Source of the DNA: an uncultured Opitutaceae bacterium
GTDB taxonomy: Bacteria; Verrucomicrobiota; Verrucomicrobiae; Opitutales; Opitutaceae
Assembly (NCBI GenBank): GCA_946482625.1
Contig: CAMLSH010000083.1
Span: forward strand, 1-10,523
Direction: 5' to 3'
Length of the DNA stretch: 10,523 nucleotides
Shown here: positions 7,401 through 10,523 of the stretch, in pieces
How positions within the stretch are numbered: the first letter of the stretch is position 1
Layout: every line of letters starts with the position of its first letter
The notes under the pieces: generated by a model
The model's database searches: none
Told to the model about the DNA's origin: nothing
What the model saw: only the letters and a program-made list of their open reading frames with translations
Program-made: the position numbers and the translations under genes

Positions 7401-7990
7401 CGGCGAACTATGCGCTGACGCTCAACAGCGGCTCGGTTCTCCGTTATGCGGTGCGCCGGGTCGATGCCATCGCGATGCCGGCCGTCACAGCTCCCGCGGC
7501 TCCGACGGGCACGCGTAGTGTTACCTTGAATTCGCCAAGCGACAGCGCGGGCGATTTCTCGACCGTGCGCGATCTCGCGCTGGGCGGAAACGCGGGAATC
7601 ATCGCGGTGCCACCCGGCGCTTATGGCAACGTTTCGCTGACTGGCTCGAGCGGTCTCGTGCTCGGTGTCGTCGGTGCGACCGAGCCGTCGGTCTATTCGT
7701 TGCAGAATCTCCAGATGAGCAATAAAGCGACGGTGCAAATCGTCGGTCCGGTGGTGCTTACCTTGGCGAACGGCTTCGTCCTGGACGGCAAGATCGGCAA
7801 CGCGAGCCATCCCGGGTGGCTGACATTGCAGGTCTATTCGGGCGGTCTGACCCTGAACAGTCACTCCGAGATCAACGGAGCGGTTGTCGCCCCGACTGGT
7901 TCGGTGGTGGTCAACGGCGTTGTCCGCGGATCGATCTCCGCCGACAGCCTCACGTTAAACAGCAACGCCGTCCTGGAAGATGCTCCCTGA
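2..7990 (+). CDS. Giant multidomain surface/secreted protein with enzyme-like N-terminal region and embedded alpha/beta hydrolase (5' partial)
   Basis: The reading frame is open from the window edge to TGA at 7988-7990, giving 2662 visible residues. The GTG at 89 lies mid-domain (LTPYLDVVVNYG) and is not a believable start, so the true start and any signal peptide lie upstream. Approximate domain order by visible residue: 1-477 enzyme-like region, helical then beta; 478-567 FN3; 571-754 concanavalin-like sandwich; 755-834 putative Ig (He_PIG, with GLPAGLTLDAATGVISGTP); 838-1038 domain A1; 1044-1133 FN3; 1141-1349 domain A2; 1354-1445 FN3; 1447-2028 alpha/beta-hydrolase region; 2031-2111 second He_PIG; 2112-2399 four MBG-like repeats; 2400-2662 beta-solenoid-like tail. 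Candidate catalytic residues of the hydrolase are S1616 (GHSAAS), E1663 and H1704. I infer an extracellular protein that binds and acts on polysaccharide. The neighbouring GH51 gene agrees with this, but the substrate is unknown. I see no C-terminal sorting signal (no PEP-CTERM or LPXTG). Antisense frames across it are composition shadows. Confidence 0.93.
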   Translation, partial: GGNEGWGGRFGNIGHAIHRIESQLTPYLDVVVNYGAAGGDKTRRQAWGDMVHASREFGRTTRDNRYITNQTILADESIYKANKGLLALGDSRAFVEVEAQRYLKEACGLLPWLGSDLTAGGSSKKYGSNYYQVTSKGLTREWGYLGNAYGEMAYHIADWYLITGNPEFLQQAAKMAKARAAFRRQSMTVNGADHYRTMEAIGLLAWRGVDESDGEFEDAIVYGDSSEWTRGMRLAAVTGDPALIGYAKQMLADNQYFASLTVDSRYYTVIDALNVFADYATVKATADSGIRLPMTDGQPDFAWADEENRILALKRGNDRLWITSYWQAKTGTGINGIARFHFSTPTYDQYGVLETVPVFTAGGSFTRPASFIDKPEATQWAPPNPPAQAYGGEILPLGAAPSDATDDAPFRGKADFYAFRYGRYLVGINAHPSNAYTLKTPGGFSSASDLLTGASVSGTVAVAPLSTVALDLGTTSDPAPVPTAPLYVGANGTAGAMNVSWSPSSGATSFIVKRATSANGVFTVVASGVTGTSYSDTMIAAGSAYYYRVVAVNATGESYESMVAKGLTLGLPAPWADVGIGNITTAGSASFDDGRYIIKGAGTDIGGMADGIHFGYRSLAGDGVLIARLASRVIGGSNNDKVGLMMRESNAANARMAIALIDAGNGLARFASRSATGGSTTYVSGPAISVPRWFKLQRAGNVFTGSVSADGVAWTTISSATIAMTSTINVGFAVCSRDAAFLNTSTFDNVSLVAAPQITSPTAAALVIGQPFSYMITATNNPTSFSATGLPAGLTLDAATGVISGTPTATASTITLGATNAIGSSSATLALQSVELPVISVNLKTSAANGLSPTGLAGVQRVANWNNLVGPTNALGNTVTVANPNDQNGSVTAMPVTVTAGSSGGMNLRTAETSDDATLYATVFDHWNGTPGTLTVTGIPYPTYDVVFYVYNDGAARGGRFTVGATTYYIRTGIANPSSTGTGYVRSADTNATFGAGTQQGNYVRFTGLSGNLSASFVALNMGDSVQRLKIAGFQIIATSMPTPGTVAPTSPTGLTIASGNGQATITWKAAVGATSYTVKRSASPNGPFTTLASDLTSLSFTDVTAINGETYYYVVSASNSVGTSPDSKPLGAAPIDPASVAAFGVNLRAFNTYGMPVSDTAGVVRLPYWNNLVGPAAAGETVSTNALTDNFGIPLASATATWVAGNGGGMVKLGTDAVTVGPALHDKNLFSSVFDQFDGTASTLTVTGIPYASYDAIFYVYDDGASRGGTITANGNRLAIRGGAGNPDVDGIGYVRSTDSVNASGSSVQQGNYVRFTGLTGDLTATFVATNVGSTTMRLKIAGIQIISNTPVAAPTAVPAAPIGFTASGGNTQVGLNWSHSVTATSYKIYKGGALLATVASPLTSYADTAVTNGSAYSYTVSAVNAVGEGAQSTPASATPAAPDFTLPQRTVYQYSIPMTPVFGSWTADPQRRAYLWVPPGSTKLQGVVLGLHNMLEKPMFDDPAIRQACAEAHLGIIFISPGDSKTWTPNGVGNYTPGPVTSAIDLDPNNYKSADINPATGTNFATDINPATGTRFANQTEQAGAEVAALLAKLAAESGYAELQHAPILLAGHSAASPFTWVRGLHTTSALGGRIFAMLPYKGTFPGSVPAGMPILHVASEWQEISNWGNTWELGDAPALRTLRGAGADRLVSAYVQPGSGHYQYSESQSGPLALFIKKAAQSRIPVDWVPTGIPTLNTIDPTTGVLVDVTKSGSGNCAPVAYAAWVAAGKNPVRAYWYLDAELAQAVCDAQNAGFGKRPQMINAFQNATTLASLASQSNGTGNVSLSVTLQADGATFKVRGASMNQSPVPRLFHGGAVGIASGPILFKANGSGALKQTGPDTFQVWMDRGTVIKQGQPWEPFIIARHPGDANFREADRPVFVTTSAVVNNITGAAQTITFPAIPDQYSDDLQPITLNATASSGRPVQYWVVSGPYRNDETNSALLIPDQLPANAVYPMRVVVGAWQWGKPGTTAAATPVYQEFFIRTPPPEITSPTSASGVYGAAFTYTIAATNSPMNFTATGLPGGLTLDPIGGVISGTPATAGDFTVILGATNAGGTGSETLTLSIAKAAATVTLNDLAAVYDGSGKVATATTAPANLAVSFTYDGANAAPVGAGSYAVTATISDANYDGSASGTLVIAKATASVSLSDLLQTYSDAPKTASATTDPANLAVTFTYDGSSVSPTNAGSYAVVAAIDELNYAGSATGTLEVAKAPAFVSLSNLAQTYDGVPKPVTVATAPGGLPVSLTYSGSAIAPTDAGSYAVAATVLSSNYTGSASGTLEIAKATATLALAPLTQRYDGTPKPVTATTSPEGLTVTLTYDGVSEAPIYPGTHAVAATIDDPNYTATKTDTLTITITALVRHAPMINGLVDGSVQMLSPEYLTLNGSGAIAGDLLVPGLPNVQLNGAPSFVGTKEATGSASPANYALTLNSGSVLRYAVRRVDAIAMPAVTAPAAPTGTRSVTLNSPSDSAGDFSTVRDLALGGNAGIIAVPPGAYGNVSLTGSSGLVLGVVGATEPSVYSLQNLQMSNKATVQIVGPVVLTLANGFVLDGKIGNASHPGWLTLQVYSGGLTLNSHSEINGAVVAPTGSVVVNGVVRGSISADSLTLNSNAVLEDAP
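1433..2512 (+). other. FN3, concanavalin-like sandwich and putative Ig modules of the giant protein
   Basis: Residues 478-567 show the FN3 pattern: a V-SWSPSSGATSFIVKR strand pair, then SAYYYRVVAVNATGES. Residues 571-754 start PWADVGIGNI and contain a KVGLMMRES strand and a WFKLQRAGNVFTGSVS strand, ending in FDNVSL. This is the signature layout of the concanavalin-like (DUF1349-type) sandwich found in many secreted carbohydrate-active proteins. Residues 755-834 match He_PIG (PF05345): ITSP at the start, ATGLPAGLTLDAATGVISGTP in the middle, and ATNAIGSSSATL at the end. These modules are usually spacers or binding domains. No catalytic motif is visible in them. Confidence 0.75.
2513..3115 (+). 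repeat. Domain A, copy 1 (about 201 residues)
   Basis: Residues 838-1038 of the giant protein. Anchor motifs shared with copy 2 are WNNLVGP near the start, TLTVTGIPY, FYVYNDGAARGG, GTGYVRSADT, QQGNYVRFTGLSGNL and RLKIAGFQII at the end. The region is beta-rich with no obvious catalytic residues. Similar WNN...VTVTGIPYxxYD...NYVRFTGL layouts recur, as I remember them, in large exported proteins of Verrucomicrobia and Planctomycetes, where they carry no functional name that I can give. A carbohydrate-binding or adhesive sandwich is my inference. Confidence 0.7.
3131..3400 (+). other. FN3 module between the two A domains
   Basis: Residues 1044-1133 show the FN3 pattern: SPTGLTIASGNGQATITWKA, then ATSYTVKRSASPNGPF, then ETYYYVVSASNSVGTS. 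It is closely similar in wording to the first FN3 at residues 478-567 (ATSFIVKRATSANGVF there), which suggests the FN3 modules duplicated within this gene. Confidence 0.8.
3422..4048 (+). repeat. Domain A, copy 2 (about 209 residues)
   Basis: Residues 1141-1349. The same ordered anchors appear as in copy 1: WNNLVGP, TLTVTGIPYASYD, FYVYDDGASRGG, GYVRSTDS, QQGNYVRFTGLTGDL and LKIAGIQIIS. Copy 2 is slightly longer, with changes in the middle (ALHDKNLFSSVFDQFDG against TLYATVFDHWNG) and around the GNP loop. The copies have diverged at DNA level, so the duplication is not recent. Confidence 0.8.
4055..4339 (+). other. Third FN3 module, directly before the hydrolase region
   Basis: Residues about 1354-1445: APIGFTASGGNTQVGLNWS, ATSYKIYKGG, and SAYSYTVSAVNAVGEGAQST are the usual FN3 strand signatures. 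It links domain A2 to the alpha/beta-hydrolase region and so probably acts as a spacer. Confidence 0.8.
4340..6091 (+). other. Embedded alpha/beta-hydrolase region (esterase-like) with C-terminal extension
   Basis: Residues 1447-2028 form a self-contained enzyme-like unit. After RRAYLWVPPGSTKLQGVVLG comes a helix and strand GIIFISPGDS. The nucleophile elbow is GHSAAS, with Ser codon at 4847-4849 (S1616). The candidate acid is Glu in ILHVASEWQE (codon 4988-4990, E1663), and the candidate His is in QPGSGHYQYSES (codon 5111-5113, H1704). A second half follows (YWYLDAELAQAV, GKRPQ, TFPAIPDQ, ending AWQWGK and YQEFFI). I associate it with hypothetical alpha/beta hydrolases of Verrucomicrobia and Planctomycetes; this is from memory and not checked. 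Esterase or deacetylase action on decorated polysaccharide is inference. Confidence 0.7.
4670..4741 (+). repeat. Two tandem 12-residue units (36 bp each) inside the hydrolase region
   Basis: DINPATGTNFAT (4670-4705) is directly followed by DINPATGTRFAN (4706-4741). The DNA copies differ mostly at third positions. The repeat lies between the SPGDS strand and the nucleophile Ser, where alpha/beta hydrolases carry lid or cap insertions. It is an in-frame local duplication. Confidence 0.85.
6092..6334 (+). other. Second putative Ig (He_PIG) module
   Basis: Residues 2031-2111 repeat the He_PIG pattern of residues 755-834: EITSPTSASGVYG, then ATGLPGGLTLDPIGGVISGTP, then ATNAGGTGSETLTLSI. It joins the hydrolase region to the MBG-like repeats. 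Confidence 0.8.
6335..7198 (+). repeat. Four tandem MBG-like repeats, 216 bp (72 residues) each
   Basis: Units are 6335-6550, 6551-6766, 6767-6982 and 6983-7198, each exactly 72 codons. Every unit opens with AK (AKAAATV, AKATASV, AKAPAFV, AKATATL). Each then has a YDG or YSD turn, a T-x-P-x-(N/E/G)-L core, a Y(D/S)G near the middle, P-x-x-(A/P)G-(S/T)-(Y/H)AV, and N-Y-x-(G/A) near the end. This is the MBG (bacterial Ig-like) repeat of large extracellular proteins. These repeats usually form a stalk and have no catalytic role. Exact unit length with diverged sequence suggests length is constrained. Confidence 0.9.
7199..7987 (+). other. C-terminal beta-solenoid-like tail of the giant protein
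   Basis: Residues 2400-2662 repeat short Gly/Asn/Ser/Val-rich strands: YLTLNGSGAIAGDLLVP, PNVQLNG, SLTGSSGLVLGVVG, LTLNSHSEINGAVVAPTG, VVVNGVVRGSISADSLTLNS. The spacing and the LTLNxxxxxxG-V motifs suggest a right-handed parallel beta-solenoid, similar in feel to DUF7305-type or polymer-forming modules. The protein ends in SNAVLEDAP without a hydrophobic anchor. A role in surface attachment or secretion is inference. Confidence 0.5.
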
Positions 7991-8207
7991 GCCGTGCGTA
8001 CCGGGATGTCGCTGAGTGGCCAATACACGTAGAGGTTCTCCTTGGACGAATCTCTGCGACAGTCCCTTCGTTCCACTAGGCTCTCTCCTCGGGGCGAGAG
8101 AGCTTCCGCTCCTCAAAGAGAAGGAACGACACGCCCGCCAAATCCACTTAACCCGTTTCGCAGCCCAAAACCTCCGCCGACCTTTTTTCCCTGCACTACG
8201 ATTGGGC
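7991..8207. other. Non-coding gap between convergent genes
   Basis: These 217 bases separate the stop of the giant gene from the stop of the leftward cyclophilin-like gene. The only structure I can support is the hairpin at 8078-8105. Short frames here have Arg/Pro/Ser-rich translations with no recognisable protein and no ribosome site, so I call no gene. Confidence 0.6.
8078..8105. terminator. Candidate terminator hairpin between convergent genes
   Basis: GCTCTCTC at 8080-8087 pairs perfectly with GAGAGAGC at 8096-8103, extended by one G-T and one A-T pair. The loop is 8 bases (CTCGGGGC). It sits between two convergent stops, as expected for a shared terminator. There is no T-run directly after the stem on either strand, so it may be a processing hairpin or a REP-like element. 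Confidence 0.4.
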
Positions 8208-8690
8208 TCACTTCAGTTCGAAGGAGACGGTCACATTCCCTGTACCGAGCGCTTCGGCCAACCCCTCGGGGTCTTTAATCTTGCCGAGCCTCGTATAGCT
8301 ATAGGGCGTGGAGAAACTCTTGTAGAAAACCACCACCGTGCGGGAGCTCCAGATCATCAGGTCACCGGTGCGGATCGTGCGCGGAGGGGCGTCTGCCGTT
8401 GGAAGATCGGATGGAAGGTCGAAAGCCTTCTCATTGCGATTCACGTCACGCATGTTCAGCGACAACGGCAACATCGCCTTAAACGCGGCGGCCGTGGCGT
8501 TGTCCTGCACAGTGGCGGTGAACACCCGCTTACCTATGGTGATTTTTATGTGTTGAGAGACGGGCGCCTCTGTGACGGAGCCGCCGGATTCGGCACTGTT
8601 ACCGGCGCGCGCCTTTCCGGTGGGCTCGACCGCAAAGGCGGGAGACCAAGCGGCAACGAGCGTAAACAAAACAGCGAGTGGCTTCATCAT
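8208..8690 (-). CDS. Exported cyclophilin-like fold protein
   Basis: A 160-residue protein. Residues 1-20 are a clear signal peptide (MMKPLAVLFTLVAAWSPAFA, AFA before the cut), followed by a Ser/Gly-rich linker. The domain from about residue 48 has the cyclophilin-like (Cyclophil_like2) pattern: IKITIGKRVFTATVQDN, then TAAAFKAMLPLSLNMRD, then GDLMIW, VVVFYKS, YTRLGKI and the closing VTVSFELK. This fold family lacks the catalytic Arg set of true prolyl isomerases, and its function is generally unknown. The mature protein would act in the periplasm or be anchored outside. Start: ATG at 8690 or 8687; neither has a visible Shine-Dalgarno. It is the last gene of the leftward set, 57 bases after the cupin. 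In other genomes such proteins often sit beside dehydrogenase and cupin genes, which agrees with this layout (family knowledge, not checked here). Confidence 0.85.
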   Translation of the reverse strand: MMKPLAVLFTLVAAWSPAFAVEPTGKARAGNSAESGGSVTEAPVSQHIKITIGKRVFTATVQDNATAAAFKAMLPLSLNMRDVNRNEKAFDLPSDLPTADAPPRTIRTGDLMIWSSRTVVVFYKSFSTPYSYTRLGKIKDPEGLAEALGTGNVTVSFELK

Positions 8691-8747
8691 GGGTGTATTG
8701 GTCTGATGGATCGTCCTTCTCGGCCCGAGATGGACGAGAGAAAGTTG

Positions 8748-9272
8748 TTACCGGCGATACTGTTCGTCGCTGACCTTTTCCATCCAGTCGACGACCTTGC
8801 CGTTGAGCTGCTCTTGAATCGCGATGTGCGTCATCGCGGTGATGGGCGTCGCACCGTGCCAGTGCCTCAGGCCCGGCGGAAACCAGATAACGTCGCCCGG
8901 ACGAATTTCCTGCACCGGGCCGCCTTCACCCTGTACCCAGCCAAGGCCGGAGGTGACGATCAACCTCTGGCCGAGCGGGTGTGTGTGCCAGGCCGTGCGA
9001 GCACCCGGTTCAAAAGTGACATGCGCAGCTCCGGCGCGCGCCGATTCATTGGGGTCGAATAGCGGATCGATGCGGGTGGTGCCGGTGAACCAGTCTGACG
9101 GCCCTTTGACGGACGGCTTCGAACCGGTGCGGATGATTTCAATATTCATGGTGGACGCTTTTAGTTGTGAGATAGGGGCGGCAGTTTGCGCGCGCAGCAG
9201 CGTCGGCGCTGCGACGGCAGCGACGCTCGCGGTTTTTAAAAAGACGCGGCGAGAAGGCCGTATTGGACTCAT
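8748..9272 (-). CDS. Tat-signal cupin-domain protein
   Basis: The chosen start is ATG at 9272, giving 174 residues; upstream codons in this frame overlap the dehydrogenase. The N-terminus has a twin-arginine motif (SRRVFLK, R8-R9) and an Ala-rich hydrophobic stretch to about residue 28, so export in folded form is predicted. The cupin barrel shows motif 1 as HTHPLGQ (H96, H98, with Gln102 where the classical motif has Glu) and motif 2 as [15 protein letters not shown] (H137, H139). This gives a three-His metal site with Gln as possible fourth ligand. The sequence resembles the small cupins annotated as mandelonitrile-lyase-like or carboxymuconolactone-associated; the actual reaction is unknown. 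An internal ATG at 9149 (MNIEIIRTG) matches the usual start of cytoplasmic relatives. It lies 38 bases after the dehydrogenase, in likely operon with it. Confidence 0.88.
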   Translation of the reverse strand: MSPIRPSRRVFLKTASVAAVAAPTLLRAQTAAPISQLKASTMNIEIIRTGSKPSVKGPSDWFTGTTRIDPLFDPNESARAGAAHVTFEPGARTAWHTHPLGQRLIVTSGLGWVQGEGGPVQEIRPGDVIWFPPGLRHWHGATPITAMTHIAIQEQLNGKVVDWMEKVSDEQYRR

Positions 9273-9310
9273 GAGATGTTTAGTCGTGAGTGGGTCGCAG
9301 GACAACTTGT

Positions 9311-10057
9311 TCACCACTCTTGGTTGGTCGGGCGGAAGAGGATTTCGTTGATGTCCAGGTCGGCGGGTTGACTGATCGCGAAGGCAACCGCGCGCGCGAA
9401 GGAATCGGCGGGCACGGCAACTTTTGCGACGTAGGCACGGTTGGCAGCGGCGGTTTCCGGGTCTGAAATCCCATCCAACAGTTCTGTCGCGACTGCGCCC
9501 GGCGAGATGATGGTCGTGCGAATATTGTAAGGCTTCACTTCCATACGCAGACCCTCGGAGAGGGTGCGGACGGCGTGTTTTGTCGCTGAATACACCGCGA
9601 AGGTGGGGCCCACTTTGTGCCCGGCGACGGAAGACACGTTGATGATGTGTCCTGCCTTTTGACGCTTCATGTGCGGAAGCGCAGCGGCGATTCCGTAGAG
9701 CACGCCTTTGATGTTCACATCGATCATGTGGTCCCACTCATCGACTTTGAGTTTCTCCAGCGGAGAGAGCGGCATCACGCCGGCGTTATTGATGAGCACG
9801 TCGATCCGACCGAACGATTCCACAGCGGAATCGACGAGCTTCTTCACTTGAGTTTTGTCCGTCACGTCTACGGTGACTGCCAGCGACTTCCCGCCTTTGG
9901 CTTCGAATTCTTTTGTGAGCCTTTGAAGACGGTCCGCTCGTCGCGCGCCCAGGACAACGGTCGCGCCTTCGGCCGACAGGCGGCGAGCAGTGGCTTCACC
10001 GAGACCGCTGCTGGCTCCGGTGATGACGATAACTTTCCCTTGGATGTTCTCGCTCAT
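9311..10057 (-). CDS. Classical SDR-family oxidoreductase, probably NADP(H)-dependent
   Basis: A 248-residue protein, the usual length of classical short-chain dehydrogenases. The Rossmann motif TGASSGLG is at residues 13-20. NNAG at 90-93, N115, S143 (in NVSSVAG), Y156 and K160 (YSATK) form the complete catalytic set. Arg39-Arg40 after the second strand (GARR) favours NADP(H) over NAD(H). It lacks a signal peptide, so it is cytoplasmic. The start is supported by AAGGTG at 10070-10065, seven bases before the ATG. It is the first gene of the leftward set, followed by the cupin. The substrate is a ketone, aldehyde or alcohol that cannot be told from sequence; the nearest feel is the YdfG-like broad-range group. 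Reaction class is certain; pathway is unknown. Confidence 0.95.
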   Translation of the reverse strand: MSENIQGKVIVITGASSGLGEATARRLSAEGATVVLGARRADRLQRLTKEFEAKGGKSLAVTVDVTDKTQVKKLVDSAVESFGRIDVLINNAGVMPLSPLEKLKVDEWDHMIDVNIKGVLYGIAAALPHMKRQKAGHIINVSSVAGHKVGPTFAVYSATKHAVRTLSEGLRMEVKPYNIRTTIISPGAVATELLDGISDPETAAANRAYVAKVAVPADSFARAVAFAISQPADLDINEILFRPTNQEW

Positions 10058-10064
10058 AGACGGT

Positions 10065-10070
10065 CACCTT
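10065..10070 (-). promoter_or_regulatory. Shine-Dalgarno site of the SDR gene
   Basis: AAGGTG on the minus strand lies seven bases before the ATG at 10057. It is the only clear ribosome binding site in the window and supports that start. Confidence 0.6.
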
Positions 10071-10139
10071 ACGCCCTATGCTGCGATCGCGGTATCCAGG
10101 CCTTGCTCGATCTGTAGTCTCGTTGCTCTTAAATGCGAA

Positions 10140-10218
10140 ACCGGCCCTGAAGAGCGATGCTCCAAAGTCGAGCGGTCTTGTATGAGGCGGACCGCCTAAC
10201 TTGGTTCACCGGCCCTGA
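10140..10218. promoter_or_regulatory. Palindrome and direct repeat in the divergent intergenic region
   Basis: In the 185-base gap between divergent genes (10058-10242) an 11-base direct repeat ACCGGCCCTGA occurs at 10140-10150 and 10208-10218. Between the copies is a perfect palindrome AGGCGG-A-CCGCCT at 10185-10197. GCGGTC at 10172-10177 can also pair with GACCGC at 10190-10195. Position between two divergent starts suits operator or regulator sites. I see no convincing -35/-10 pair on either strand, and no regulator gene in the window. Confidence 0.35.
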
Positions 10219-10242
10219 TCGCTCACCTTCTCTGATTATACC

Positions 10243-10523
10243 ATGCGCCTGCGCTTTCTCCCGCCCGTGCTCCTGCTAGCCATGATCCCCACCATCTCTA
10301 CAGCCGTTACACGGGATGCCTCCGTTCACATCGACGCTACACGCTCCCAGCCAGTCTCACCGGAGCTCTACGGGATCTTCTTCGAGGATATCAATTATGG
10401 CGGCGAGGGTGGCATCTACGCCGAGCTGATCCGCAACCGTTTTTTCGAGGAGAATATCTCCCCGCCGCGCTGCACCCACCCCAAGCCCGGCATCGTATGC
10501 AACGAGCGAGGCTGGCAAAGCCC
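10243..10523 (+). CDS. Secreted GH51 alpha-L-arabinofuranosidase (3' partial)
   Basis: ATG at 10243 opens a frame running to the window end, with 93 complete codons. Residues 1-21 are a signal peptide (MRLRFLPPVLLLAMIPTISTA, STA before the cut; written as MRLRFLPPVLLLAM then IPTISTA). Next comes VHIDATRSQPVSPELYG, and the GH51 hallmark LYGIFFEDINYGGEGG, then YAELIRNRFFEE. GH51 enzymes remove terminal alpha-L-arabinofuranosyl groups from arabinan and arabinoxylan by a retaining mechanism; the catalytic acid and nucleophile Glu residues lie further along, outside the window. Two Cys (77 and 86) in the segment after ENISPP may form a disulfide in an exported enzyme. There is no Shine-Dalgarno; the sequence before the ATG is TCTGATTATACC. 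It is read divergently from the dehydrogenase operon. Confidence 0.93.
   Translation, partial: MRLRFLPPVLLLAMIPTISTAVTRDASVHIDATRSQPVSPELYGIFFEDINYGGEGGIYAELIRNRFFEENISPPRCTHPKPGIVCNERGWQS

Noticed and set aside
6800..7864. Antisense frame of 354 codons opposite the MBG repeats and tail
   Set aside because: Arg-rich with no family signature; the plus-strand reading shows exact 72-residue repeats, so this is a composition artefact.
8162..8208. Inverted repeat AGCCCAA / TTGGGCT with CCTTTTTTCC in the loop
   Set aside because: A 7-bp stem with a 33-base loop overlapping a stop codon is weak, and the T-run is inside the loop and not after a stem, so I do not call a terminator.
8016..9062. Plus-strand frame of 348 codons across the cyclophilin-like and cupin genes
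   Set aside because: It lies opposite two genes with signal peptides and family motifs; its own translation has no recognisable domain.
9273..9737. Upstream extension of the cupin frame to 329 codons
   Set aside because: It would overlap most of the dehydrogenase gene, and the sequence before MSPIRPSRR is not protein-like; the Tat leader marks the true start.
10234..10240. GATTATA as a -10 box for the GH51 gene
   Set aside because: It lies only a few bases before the ATG and has no matching -35 at proper spacing, so transcription from it would start at or past the start codon.
1..10523. CRISPR array, tRNA, rRNA, insertion sequence or prophage signs
   Set aside because: No short evenly spaced direct repeats with spacers, no tRNA-like or rRNA segments, and no transposase or integrase motifs were seen on either strand.

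Overview
The window looks like a GC-rich chromosomal segment from a polysaccharide-degrading bacterium. My best guess is Verrucomicrobiota (Opitutaceae-like). The grounds are a giant exported-type protein built from FN3, putative-Ig (He_PIG) and MBG modules around enzyme-like domains, a secreted GH51 arabinofuranosidase, and weak or absent Shine-Dalgarno sites at most starts. The taxonomic call is inference from architecture. No rRNA or other marker gene is present.

Positions 1-7990 (+) are the 3' part of one uninterrupted gene whose start lies before the window; 2662 codons are visible. In order it encodes: an N-terminal enzyme-like region rich in aromatic and helical segments; FN3; a concanavalin-like beta-sandwich; a putative Ig domain; a duplicated ~200-residue domain (A1, A2) with FN3 domains between and after the copies; a complete alpha/beta-hydrolase-type region with a GHSAAS nucleophile elbow; a second putative Ig domain; four MBG-like repeats of exactly 72 residues each; and a C-terminal beta-solenoid-like segment of ~260 residues. 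It reads as a very large cell-surface or secreted protein acting on complex carbohydrate.

Positions 7991-8207 are a non-coding gap between convergent genes, with a strong hairpin. Positions 8208-10057 (-) hold a compact three-gene set transcribed leftward: a classical short-chain dehydrogenase (cytoplasmic), a Tat-signal cupin and a signal-peptide cyclophilin-like protein. The gaps are 38 and 57 bases, so this is probably an operon. It is unrelated in obvious function to the giant protein and looks like a small redox or small-molecule metabolism cluster.

Positions 10058-10242 are a divergent intergenic region with a good ribosome binding site for the dehydrogenase, a perfect 13-base palindrome and an 11-base direct repeat. 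From 10243 (+) to the window end is the start of a secreted GH51 alpha-L-arabinofuranosidase. It carries the family's LYGIFFEDIN signature and is cut off by the window edge. The two rightward genes frame the leftward operon, and together suggest a plant hemicellulose or pectin degradation neighbourhood.
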